A DNA stretch of 6,767 bases, taken from an uncultured Slackia sp. GTDB taxonomy: Bacteria; Actinomycetota; Coriobacteriia; Coriobacteriales; Eggerthellaceae. The stretch is taken from positions 1 through 6,767 of the forward strand of contig CAKUEV010000100.1 in NCBI GenBank assembly GCA_934646845.1. Direction: 5' to 3'. The notes under the pieces were generated by a model that was not told where the DNA came from, did not search any database, and saw nothing but the letters and a program-made list of their open reading frames with translations. Made by a program: the position numbers and the translations under genes. Shown here piece after piece: positions 1-5,812 of this stretch (position 1 is the stretch's first letter; each line of letters opens with the position of its first letter).

Positions 1-126
<126 letters not shown>

Positions 127-163
127 TCGCCTTTTGGGCTGAACTTCTTATGGAAGATATTTC

Positions 164-187
164 GGGCCGCCTCGTGCGGCCCTTTTT
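164..187 (+). terminator. Intrinsic terminator of pta
   Basis: A perfect 7-bp GC-rich stem (GGGCCGC at 164-170, GCGGCCC at 176-182) with a 5-nt loop CTCGT is followed directly by TTTTT at 183-187. It begins 37 nt after the pta stop. This is the only textbook rho-independent terminator in the window. Confidence 0.88.
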
Positions 188-266
188 GTGTCATGCGAAA
201 GACGTTCCTCGACATTAACCTTCGCGCTTTAGATCACATGTGAGTGACTGACTGAAAGAGTTCGCA

Positions 267-350
267 ATGGTTGCGGTCTTAACTGCGGCCTCGCATGAAT
301 ATGAATGCCTTGTTAAGCAATTAAGGGTCTGGGCCTCATTGCTTCCTTAA
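267..350 (+). CDS. Possible 27-residue ORF in the pta-ackA gap (doubtful)
   Basis: An ATG at 267 opens a 27-codon frame ending at TAA 348-350. A weak Shine-Dalgarno-like GAAAGAG lies at 254-260, with a 6-nt spacer. The product would start MVAVLTAASHEYE and end RVWASLLP; it has one Cys and one Trp, no clear membrane segment, and resembles no family I know. It lies after the pta terminator and before the large hairpin at 355-416, so a separate short plus-strand transcript would be needed. I see only a -35-like TCGACA at 209-214 without a good -10. An open frame of this length can easily arise by chance, and no plus-strand gene follows that it could lead. Confidence 0.15.
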   Translation: MVAVLTAASHEYECLVKQLRVWASLLP

Positions 351-351
351 C
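312..351. repeat. Imperfect inverted repeat in the pta-ackA gap
   Basis: GTTAAGCAAT at 312-321 can pair with ATTGC at 338-342 and TTAAC at 347-351, leaving a 4-nt bulge (343-346). Three further pairs (AGG 324-326 with CCT 334-336) can form inside. It lies directly beside the larger hairpin at 355-416. It has no T-tract of its own. The rest of the gap (188-266) shows nothing I can support. Confidence 0.35.
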
Positions 352-354
352 GAG

Positions 355-416
355 AAAGGCCCCATGTTTTGCTCCCCAATCGTTCGCGATTCTTGGGGTC
401 AAAACATGGGGCCTTT
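355..416 (-). terminator. Large hairpin ending the ackA operon, possibly bidirectional
   Basis: The arms 355-371 and 400-416 are perfect reverse complements over 17 bp. Inside them CCCC 374-377 pairs with GGGG 395-398, and AATCG 378-382 pairs with CGATT 387-391 around a TTCG loop (383-386). On the minus strand the structure begins 20 nt after the ackA stop, so it is well placed to end the six-gene transcript. The stem foot supplies TTT on both strands, followed by only a weak T-rich tail (ctcgtt on minus, gctttg on plus). It may therefore stop transcripts from both sides, or work partly as an mRNA 3'-end stabiliser. The structure is seen directly; the termination role is inferred. Confidence 0.7.
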
Positions 417-436
417 GCTTTGAGTCGAGCTCGTTA

Positions 437-1642
437 TTACTTGAGTTTCGACACGATGCTCAACGTATCCTGGGCGATCATGAATTCCTCGTTGGTCGGA
501 ATAACGATGATCTTAACAGGGGAATCGTCGCGCGAAATGAAGCGTTCCTTGCCGTGATAGTCGCGGCGGTTCTTTTCCTGGTCAAGGATGATGCCCAGCG
601 GCTGCAGGCCAGCGAACACGATGCGTCGCATGCGGTCGCAGTTTTCGCCGACGCCTGCGGTAAGCACGATAGCGTCGCAACCGGCCATTTCCACGAGGTA
701 TTGACCGAGATATTTACGAATGGAGTGCGCGTACATCTCGTAGGCGAGCACCGCGCGCTCGTTTCCTTCTTCGGCGCCCTTGCGCACGTCACGCATATCG
801 TTGCTGATGCCAGAAACGCCTAACAAGCCCGATTTCTTATTCATGAGCTCATTGATTTGGGGCGGCGTGAGGTCTTCGGCTTCTTCCAAAAACGGAATGA
901 TGGCCGGGTCGATGGCGCCGCAGCGCGTGCCCATCATAAGGCCGTCAAGCGGAGTGAAGCCCATGGACGTGTCGACGGCGATGCCGTGGTCGACGGCGGA
1001 AATCGAGCAACCATTGCCCAAATGGCACGTGATGATCTTCAAATCTTCGATTGGCTGCTCCATAAGGGCTGCGCAGCGTTGCGCGATGTAGCGGTGCGAC
1101 GTTCCATGCGCGCCGTATTTGCGAATCTGATGCTTCTCGCATAGCTCGTATGGCAACGGATACATGTATGCCGAAGGCGGAAGCGACTGGAAGAACGACG
1201 TGTCAAAAACGGCCACCTGCGGCATATCGGGCGCCATGCTCTGGCACACGTTGATGCATTTGAGCGCGGGCGGGTTATGGAGTGGCGCCAACGTGCAGAG
1301 GCTTTCGATTTTCTTGATGACATCGGGCGTGATGAGCACCGAGGAGTCGAAATAATTGCCACCATGCACGATGCGGTGCCCGATGGCATCGATTTCGTTA
1401 ATGGAATGAATGGTCGAACGCTCGCTGTGGCACAGCGCATCGAACACAACGGCCAGCGCCTCTTCGTGGTCGGCCATGTATTGGGCGAAGATGCGCTCGT
1501 CTTTGTCGGCGCCGTGCTTGATGTAGGAATCTTTGCTTCCAACGCGTTCGCAAAGGCCCTTGGCGAGCATCTTATTGTTTTCAGTGTCGATGAGCTGGTA
1601 TTTCAGCGAAGAAGAGCCAGCATTGATGACGAGAATTTTCAC
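437..1642 (-). CDS. ackA: Acetate kinase
   Basis: AckA converts acetyl phosphate plus ADP to acetate plus ATP in the cytoplasm, the last step of acetate fermentation; it also runs in reverse. The 401-residue length is normal. Family marks are the N-terminal phosphate-binding INAGSSSLKY (Asn7, Ser10, Ser12, Lys14), GHRIVHGG with Arg90, LHNPP with His122, FDTSF with Asp147, HGTSHRY with His179, CHLGNG with His207 and Asn210, MGTRCG with Arg240, and C-terminal PTNEE with Glu385. These match the catalytic and binding residues known from the Methanosarcina enzyme at near-identical numbering. One deviation is that the usual FDTAFHQ reads FDTSFFQ, with Phe151 in place of His. The start is GTG (1642-1640), supported by GGGGGAA at 1653-1647 with 6 nt between the G-run and the GTG. 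It begins 24 nt after the HIT gene, so the two are probably co-transcribed. pta converges on it from the other side. Confidence 0.97.
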   Translation of the reverse strand: MKILVINAGSSSLKYQLIDTENNKMLAKGLCERVGSKDSYIKHGADKDERIFAQYMADHEEALAVVFDALCHSERSTIHSINEIDAIGHRIVHGGNYFDSSVLITPDVIKKIESLCTLAPLHNPPALKCINVCQSMAPDMPQVAVFDTSFFQSLPPSAYMYPLPYELCEKHQIRKYGAHGTSHRYIAQRCAALMEQPIEDLKIITCHLGNGCSISAVDHGIAVDTSMGFTPLDGLMMGTRCGAIDPAIIPFLEEAEDLTPPQINELMNKKSGLLGVSGISNDMRDVRKGAEEGNERAVLAYEMYAHSIRKYLGQYLVEMAGCDAIVLTAGVGENCDRMRRIVFAGLQPLGIILDQEKNRRDYHGKERFISRDDSPVKIIVIPTNEEFMIAQDTLSIVSKLK

Positions 1643-1666
1643 GAAGTTCCCCCGTGTCGAACGATT

Positions 1667-2011
1667 TTAGAGAGCAGGCGATCCGGAGTTCATCGGAGCG
1701 CCGCCCAAAACGTGCACATGGATGTGATGTACCGATTGCTGGGCGTCGTCGCCGGTGTTGACGATAACGCGATAGCCGGTTTTATTGATGCCTTTGATTT
1801 CAGCTACCTTTTTCACGGTATTGAAAAGATGGCCCATAAGGTCGTCGGGCAAGCCGTCGCCAATGTTGGCGAAGTGCTGCTTAGGGATGATGAGCGTATG
1901 CACGGGCATTTGGGGTTCAAGGTCGTCGAACGCGATAACCTTGTCGTCCTCGTATACTACGCTGGCGGGAATTTCACCAGCGGCAATTTTGCAGAATACG
2001 CAGTCGGTCAT
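1667..2011 (-). CDS. Histidine triad (HIT) nucleotide-binding protein, HinT-like
   Basis: This is a 114-residue cytoplasmic protein of the histidine triad superfamily, whose HinT branch hydrolyses adenosine phosphoramidates and related AMP-lysine or aminoacyl-AMP compounds. It opens with CVFCKIAAGEIP, where Cys4 and Cys7 form the CxxC half of the zinc site often seen in this branch. It continues through EDDKVIAFDD and PVHTLIIPKQH, and carries the active-site triad HIHVHVL at 96-102, with His98 as the expected nucleophile, followed by GG.PM. The frame stays open upstream to 2212, but that part runs through the intergenic region and antisense to the end of xseB in another frame and has no HIT homology. 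ATG 2011-2009 fits the family N-terminus. The nearest Shine-Dalgarno is AAAGG at 2027-2023, a long 11-nt spacing. It lies 79 nt after xseB and 24 nt before ackA. The natural substrate cannot be told from sequence. Confidence 0.93.
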   Translation of the reverse strand: MTDCVFCKIAAGEIPASVVYEDDKVIAFDDLEPQMPVHTLIIPKQHFANIGDGLPDDLMGHLFNTVKKVAEIKGINKTGYRVIVNTGDDAQQSVHHIHVHVLGGAPMNSGSPAL

Positions 2012-2027
2012 ATGCCATGCTGCCTTT

Positions 2028-2053
2028 CTCGCGCAATGCGCGCATTGAGAGAG
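2028..2053. promoter_or_regulatory. Palindrome in the leader of the HIT gene, candidate operator or RNA hairpin
   Basis: CAATGCGCGCATTG at 2034-2047 is a perfect 14-bp palindrome. Pairing extends outwards with two mismatches to CTC 2028-2030 and GAG 2051-2053, giving 11 of 13 pairs. It lies just upstream of the HIT ribosome site in the 79-bp gap after xseB. A weak promoter-like TTGGCA (minus, about 2088-2083) and CATAAA lie further upstream with non-ideal 19-bp spacing. The palindrome is seen directly; any regulatory role is a guess. Confidence 0.35.
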
Positions 2054-2090
2054 TTTTATGCACTTTAGTGTAATGCAAATGCCAAGAATA

Positions 2091-2357
2091 CTACGAAAGA
2101 GTGCTGTCAGTGGTCGCATCGTCGGCGGGAGCGTCGAGCTGGCCCATAAGCACATCGACTTTTTGCTGCGCGTGCGCAAGTCGGGCCTGCAGATCGGCAA
2201 GCAGCGCCACACCTCGCTCGTAGGCTTTCAGGCTCTCCTCGAGCTCGAGAGAGTTGCTCTCAAGTGTGGTGACCGTGGCGTCGAGTTCCGCCATGGCTTC
2301 GCGAAAAGTAAGGTCGCTCACCTGTTTCGGCTCGGTTGCGGTGGTGGTGTCGGTCAT
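2091..2357 (-). CDS. xseB: Exodeoxyribonuclease VII small subunit
   Basis: XseB is the small helical subunit of exonuclease VII, several copies of which bind one XseA and are needed for activity; the enzyme degrades single-stranded DNA in the cytoplasm from either end to oligonucleotides. The 88-residue length is typical. The conserved core runs from about residue 14 to 68: DLTFREAMAELDATV, then LESNSLELEESLKAYERG, then a helix rich in Leu, Ala and Gln (LLADLQARLAHAQQKV). The N-terminal 12 residues and the Asp/Thr-rich tail are variable linkers. ATG 2357-2355 overlaps the xseA stop (ATGA, 4 nt), which points to translational coupling. It also has its own strong AAAGGAG at 2370-2364 with a 6-nt spacer, fitting a subunit needed in excess over XseA. 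The pairing with xseA makes the call firm. Confidence 0.94.
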   Translation of the reverse strand: MTDTTTATEPKQVSDLTFREAMAELDATVTTLESNSLELEESLKAYERGVALLADLQARLAHAQQKVDVLMGQLDAPADDATTDSTLS

Positions 2358-3790
2358 GAGTCGCTCCTTTCCGAAGCGCGAATGGAATCAACGGTCGCGC
2401 AGATGCTGCCGTCGGCAACGGTTACTTCAAACGTATCACCAGGTGAAAGTGCGGTAGCGTGTTTCACGATGCGCCCTTCCCCGTCGCGCGCTATCGCATA
2501 GCCGCGGGAAAGGGTTGCGAGTGGCGATAAATCGTGGAGGTGCCCCGCCCTCAATGCTACTTCATGTTGCGCGGAGGTGAGCAGTTTCGAGGAAACTTCA
2601 CGAAGCCTGTCGCATTGCGCGGAAAGGCGCAATGCGACGCGATCGAGCGAGGCGGTGGAGCCGCGAAGCCTCGAAGAGCAGTTTTTGAGTTTTGCCGAAG
2701 CGCGATCGAGCACGGCTGGCCTTACGGCAAGTCGTGATGCGTATGCGTCGAGGCGGGTTTTATCTCGCTCGATATTGGCTGGCAGCGCCCGAGAGAGCTT
2801 GTCGTGCAATATGTCGAGCGTGATGAGGTCGCTTGCGAACATCGACCGAGGGTCTTTGAACACGGGGCGTGTGGCGTATCGTTCGAGCGAAAGCGATGCA
2901 TGCTGGATGCGCTGTTGCTGACGCTGCGCGATATGCTCGCCCATCGATTGCAACTGGGCTGAGAGCTGCGATGTTTGCACGGTGACCGCTTCGGCAGCAC
3001 CGGTAGGCGTGGAGGCGCGCAAGTCTCCAACCAAGTCGGCAATTGTGGTATCTGGCTCGTGTCCGATGCCTGTTACGACGGGAATGGGACATTTCACGAT
3101 GGCGCGGGCGAGCTGTTCGTCATTGAAGGGCATGAGGTCTTCGTAGCTGCCGCCGCCGCGTACGAGCAATATGACTTCGACGCGGGCGCGAAAACATGCA
3201 CGCATGCCTTCGGCGATATATTCAGGAGCATGCGCGCCTTCGACCGGAACGCCTGCTACATAGATGTGGGCAAGCGGGAAACGGCGGCGCGTTGTTCGCA
3301 AAACGTCATGAATCGCATCGCCACGTGGTGAGGTCACCACGCCGATCTTCATGGGGTATGCCGGAACGGGAATTTTGCGTTCCGGCGCCATAAGGCCTTC
3401 TGCTTCAAGCTTGCGTTGGAGCATGGCGACCTGCTGGCGCAGCATGCCCTCGCCCGCCACCGAGATGGCGAACACCTGAAAGTGCATGCGCCCTTTTTTC
3501 GGGTAGAGCGAAAATCGGCCGACGAGTTCGACCATCATGCCCACTTCGAGCGTGATGCCGCATTTCTCGAATCGGTCGTGCCACATTTGGCAAGGAAGCG
3601 TGCCGGTCTTGTCTTTCAGTGTGAAGTACGCGTTGGCATACCCCGGTTTCACGTTGACTTCCGAGACCTCGCCGAGCACGCGCAGCTTCAGCTTCTCAAG
3701 CGAACCTTTCGCGACATCGAGCGCCTCGGAAATGCTCAAGGGCTTTTTCTCGTCATCGCCCTGTTGTTGTTCGACTTGAGAAGCGAGCAT
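2354..3790 (-). CDS. xseA: Exodeoxyribonuclease VII large subunit
   Basis: XseA is the catalytic subunit of exonuclease VII, a metal-dependent single-strand DNA nuclease with roles in repair and in removing damaged or displaced strands. At 478 residues it is of normal length. An N-terminal OB-fold for single-strand binding spans about 20-113 (LGEVSEV, YFTLKD, VGRFSLYPKKGR). The catalytic domain begins near 135 with IGVVTSPRGDAIHDV (149-163), then LLVRGGGSYEDL, then VVTGIGHEPDTTIADLVGDLR (split here as 238-247 and 248-258), and STPTGAAE. Residues 270-415 are a long Arg/Gln/Leu-rich coiled coil, where XseB binds. The family's closing motif LATLSRGYAI is at 424-433. ATG 3790-3788 lies 6 nt after the peptidase stop, with GGAAGAG about 9 nt upstream inside the peptidase gene's end. 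It overlaps xseB by 4 nt. Nothing appears broken. Confidence 0.96.
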   Translation of the reverse strand: MLASQVEQQQGDDEKKPLSISEALDVAKGSLEKLKLRVLGEVSEVNVKPGYANAYFTLKDKTGTLPCQMWHDRFEKCGITLEVGMMVELVGRFSLYPKKGRMHFQVFAISVAGEGMLRQQVAMLQRKLEAEGLMAPERKIPVPAYPMKIGVVTSPRGDAIHDVLRTTRRRFPLAHIYVAGVPVEGAHAPEYIAEGMRACFRARVEVILLVRGGGSYEDLMPFNDEQLARAIVKCPIPVVTGIGHEPDTTIADLVGDLRASTPTGAAEAVTVQTSQLSAQLQSMGEHIAQRQQQRIQHASLSLERYATRPVFKDPRSMFASDLITLDILHDKLSRALPANIERDKTRLDAYASRLAVRPAVLDRASAKLKNCSSRLRGSTASLDRVALRLSAQCDRLREVSSKLLTSAQHEVALRAGHLHDLSPLATLSRGYAIARDGEGRIVKHATALSPGDTFEVTVADGSICATVDSIRASERSDS

Positions 3791-3796
3791 ATGCGA

Positions 3797-4489
3797 TTAC
3801 TCTTCCGAGCGCGTCGAAAGCACCATGTAAATGAGTTGCAGAAGCGAGGTGAGCGCTGCGGCGACATAGGTAAGCGCGCACGCGCGAAGCACGTTGGAGG
3901 CGCCAGTGAGTTCGGCGCCGTTCATGCCAGAAGCCTTCAGGTATGCGAGGCCACGGCGCGACGCGTCGAATTCGACGGGCAGGGTAACGAGCTGGAACAG
4001 CAGCGTGGCTGCGAACATGATAATGGCGAGCTTGATGAATGCGCCGCCGGCGGCACCTGCGAACAGGCCAATCATGAAGATAATGATCCATGCGTTTGAG
4101 CACAGGTTCACGACGGGGACAAGCGCGCTGCGGAACTTCATCATGCTGTAGCCTTCGGCATGCTGGGTCGCGTGGCCCATTTCATGTACGGCGGTGGCTA
4201 CTGCGGTAATGGAAGTGGTGTGGTAGGCATCGGGGTCGAGGGTGACCGAGTTGCTGCGCGGGTCGAAGAAGTCTTGGCTCGGACCGCCAGAAAGCACGCC
4301 GACGTTGGAAATGCCTTTGTCGATGCTCATTTTGCGAGCCATCTGCGCTCCCGTGACGTTGAACGAGCAGGGAATCTTTTGGTATTTGTGCAGCATCGTG
4401 GTGACGTACCACTGAGCGCCGCCGCCAATGGCGAGCGTCAGTACCATAACGGCGATATACAGGCCCATATCGTTTCCGACCATAATCAT
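3797..4489 (-). CDS. YugP-like membrane zinc metallopeptidase
   Basis: This is a 230-residue integral-membrane protein of the neutral zinc metallopeptidase family that includes Bacillus YugP (Zn_peptidase_2 type). Its substrates are not established. Residues are numbered from the ATG at 4489. A first membrane helix lies at about 10-27, then a soluble part with GVLSGGPSQDFFDPRSNSVTL, then the zinc site AVHEMGHATQH, with His102 and His106 as ligands and Glu103 catalytic. Three more hydrophobic segments follow at about 124-145, 149-169 and 202-224. PVEFDASRR (Glu173) between the last two is the family's second conserved motif and may supply a third ligand. The frame can start earlier at TTG 4498 or ATG 4495. 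I prefer ATG 4489-4487 because AAAGGA at 4504-4499 then has a 9-nt spacer, against 0 and 3 nt. It lies between rnd and xseA, 6 nt before the latter, so is likely co-transcribed, with no obvious functional link. Confidence 0.92.
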   Translation of the reverse strand: MIMVGNDMGLYIAVMVLTLAIGGGAQWYVTTMLHKYQKIPCSFNVTGAQMARKMSIDKGISNVGVLSGGPSQDFFDPRSNSVTLDPDAYHTTSITAVATAVHEMGHATQHAEGYSMMKFRSALVPVVNLCSNAWIIIFMIGLFAGAAGGAFIKLAIIMFAATLLFQLVTLPVEFDASRRGLAYLKASGMNGAELTGASNVLRACALTYVAAALTSLLQLIYMVLSTRSEE

Positions 4490-4498
4490 ATGCATCAA

Positions 4499-4504
4499 TC
4501 CTTT
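4499..4504 (-). promoter_or_regulatory. Ribosome binding site deciding the peptidase start
   Basis: AAAGGA on the minus strand abuts a TTG (4498), is 3 nt from an ATG (4495) and 9 nt from the next in-frame ATG (4489). Normal spacing selects 4489. Confidence 0.65.
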
Positions 4505-4511
4505 GCGGTAT

Positions 4512-4548
4512 GCGCCTCACGGGCGCTGCGTATGCCGAACCTCGGCAT
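4512..4548 (-). repeat. Two tandem hairpins between rnd and the peptidase gene
   Basis: ATGCCGA 4532-4538 and TCGGCAT 4542-4548 form a perfect 7-bp stem with a 3-nt loop. GCGCC 4512-4516 and GGCGC 4522-4526 form a 5-bp stem with a 5-nt loop. In the minus-strand transcript they lie between the rnd stop and the peptidase ribosome site (4504-4499), in a gap of about 95 nt. Neither is followed by a U-run, so full termination is unlikely. They could act as an RNase-resistant or processing element, or as a weak attenuator. Confidence 0.45.
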
Positions 4549-4584
4549 TAAATCGTTGAACAGTTTAGCGAACGGAAGTTTGCT

Positions 4585-5739
4585 TTAGGCTTGTTGTGAA
4601 GCGTTCGTTACTTTCAACACGCCGCCTTCAATTGTGAGCGCCATTTCCCCATTCATGAGTGCGAGCAAATCGTCGCCGATAAGCGTGCGCCTCCAGCCCT
4701 TGAGCACGTCGGTTTGGTCGTAGTGGCCGCGTGCGATTTTGGTGAGGTCGTCGTGGGACGCGAGCACGCCGAATGCGACGCCGTTTTCTTTCGCTCGAAG
4801 CTTGACAAGCGAGGAAAGCAGGTCGACTTGCGCGTCGACGTTTGCTTCGCTCTTCGGTGGTTTCGGCAGTTCGGGCCATGATTCCTTGGGCGCGTCGAGG
4901 CCGGCGATGCATGCGCGCAATACGGCACGGGCATCGTCCATTTTCAGGGCGCCGCGAATGCCTCGAACCATGAAAAGGTCGTCGAGCGTGCGCGGTTCTC
5001 GTTTGCATGCTTCGACAATTTGTTCGTCGGAGCAAATCCACTTACGTGGGATATCGCGCTTCATTGCGGTGGTTTCGCGCCATGCTGCGATTTCGCGGGC
5101 GGCGGAAAGCTGTCTGCGAGAGAGCTGGTTCACGCGGCGAAGGCGGCGCCAGCGTTCGTTGGGGTCCTCGATGTATTTCTCGGGGTTGGAAAGTTCGGCG
5201 AAATCGTTGTCGAGCCAATGGAGGCGGCCGAGCTTTTCGAGTTCGGCGGTCATGGAGCGATACATCTTGGGCAGATACACGACATCGTCGAGCGCGTATT
5301 CGATTTGCGAATCGGCGAGCGGACGGCGACTCCAATCGGTGAATGAATCGGCCTTCTTCAATTTCACGCCACATTCGCTCATAACGAGCGCTCCGTAGCC
5401 AACCTGCAGCGTGCCGCCGAGCAGCGACGCGGCGATTTGCGTGTCGAAAATCGGTTCGGGAAGCACGCCGAGCTCGTGATGGATGATTTCGAGGTCTTGC
5501 GATGCGGCGTGGAACAGCTTCACGATTTTCTTGTTCGTGAAAAGCTCTTTGAGGGGCTCAAGGCTGTCGAAGGCGAAAGGATCAATGGCGACGCTTTCCT
5601 TCTCGGTTCCCATTTGAATGAGGCAGAGCTTGGGCCAGTATGTTTTCTCGCGGAGGAATTCGGTGTCGACTGCGAGCACTTCGCTGACGCGGGCGCGGTC
5701 GATGAATTGTTCCAACTGCTTGCGAGTGGTGATGTACAA
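4585..5739 (-). CDS. rnd: Ribonuclease D
   Basis: RNase D is a 3'-to-5' exoribonuclease of the DEDD superfamily (DEDDy type) that trims tRNA precursors and other RNA 3' ends. The translated product has 384 residues, close to the 375 of the E. coli enzyme. The three exonuclease motifs are intact: VDTEF (Asp25, Glu27), FHAASQDLE (Asp82), and EYALDDVVYL (Tyr148, Asp152). FDTQIAASLLGG and DWSRRPL between them are also typical. An HRDC RNA-binding domain follows at about 205-280 (LSRRQLSAAREIAAWRE through DDLFMVRGI), then a less conserved C-terminal region that may hold a second HRDC-like domain. The frame is open upstream to an ATG at 5865, but that would run across the divergent promoter region and 53 nt into the lipid kinase gene. 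I chose TTG 5739-5737 because AAAGGA at 5751-5746 precedes it by 6 nt and YITTRKQLEQF matches the family N-terminus. It is the first gene of the minus-strand block. Confidence 0.93.
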   Translation of the reverse strand: MYITTRKQLEQFIDRARVSEVLAVDTEFLREKTYWPKLCLIQMGTEKESVAIDPFAFDSLEPLKELFTNKKIVKLFHAASQDLEIIHHELGVLPEPIFDTQIAASLLGGTLQVGYGALVMSECGVKLKKADSFTDWSRRPLADSQIEYALDDVVYLPKMYRSMTAELEKLGRLHWLDNDFAELSNPEKYIEDPNERWRRLRRVNQLSRRQLSAAREIAAWRETTAMKRDIPRKWICSDEQIVEACKREPRTLDDLFMVRGIRGALKMDDARAVLRACIAGLDAPKESWPELPKPPKSEANVDAQVDLLSSLVKLRAKENGVAFGVLASHDDLTKIARGHYDQTDVLKGWRRTLIGDDLLALMNGEMALTIEGGVLKVTNASQQA

Positions 5740-5812
5740 CGGTTTTCCTTTAGTTACGTATGTTTCGATTTGTATGTAGTACCATCTTAACGGTAGAGAG
5801 GGGGAATGCGCG
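5740..5812. promoter_or_regulatory. Divergent intergenic region between rnd and the lipid kinase
   Basis: These 73 bp separate two divergent start codons and should carry promoters for both directions. They are clearly more AT-rich than the genes around them. A direct repeat GTATGT occurs at 5758-5763 and 5772-5777 (14 bp apart), and TACGTA at 5756-5761 is nearly symmetric. A plausible plus-strand pair is TTTAGT (5749-5754) with TATGTA (5773-5778) at 18 bp, but both match consensus poorly. The rnd ribosome site is AAAGGA 5751-5746 (minus) and that of the kinase AGGGGG 5799-5804 (plus, 8 nt from ATG). Confidence 0.4.
5746..5751 (-). promoter_or_regulatory. Ribosome binding site deciding the TTG start of rnd
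   Basis: AAAGGA on the minus strand is followed by a 6-nt spacer (AAACCG) and TTG 5739-5737. No ATG or GTG lies in frame nearby, and the residues after the TTG match the RNase D N-terminus. Confidence 0.75.

Noticed and set aside
1039..1542. 167-codon minus-strand frame inside ackA
   Set aside because: It is a shifted frame of ackA with an Arg/Ser/Pro-rich product; the ackA frame itself is uninterrupted.
1277..2068. 263-codon plus-strand open frame across the ackA start and HIT gene
   Set aside because: It is antisense to two well-supported genes, has no recognisable domain or convincing ribosome site, and is explained by biased codon use on the other strand.
2012..2212. 67-residue N-terminal extension of the HIT protein
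   Set aside because: It runs through the intergenic gap and overlaps the end of xseB in another frame; the HIT family N-terminus begins at the ATG at 2011.
3416..4099. 227-codon plus-strand open frame over xseA and the peptidase
   Set aside because: It is antisense to the conserved OB-fold of XseA and the peptidase membrane helices; its Arg/His/Glu-rich product resembles no family.
4739..5398. 219-codon plus-strand open frame inside rnd
   Set aside because: Ser/Arg-rich low-information translation, antisense to RNase D catalytic and HRDC domains.
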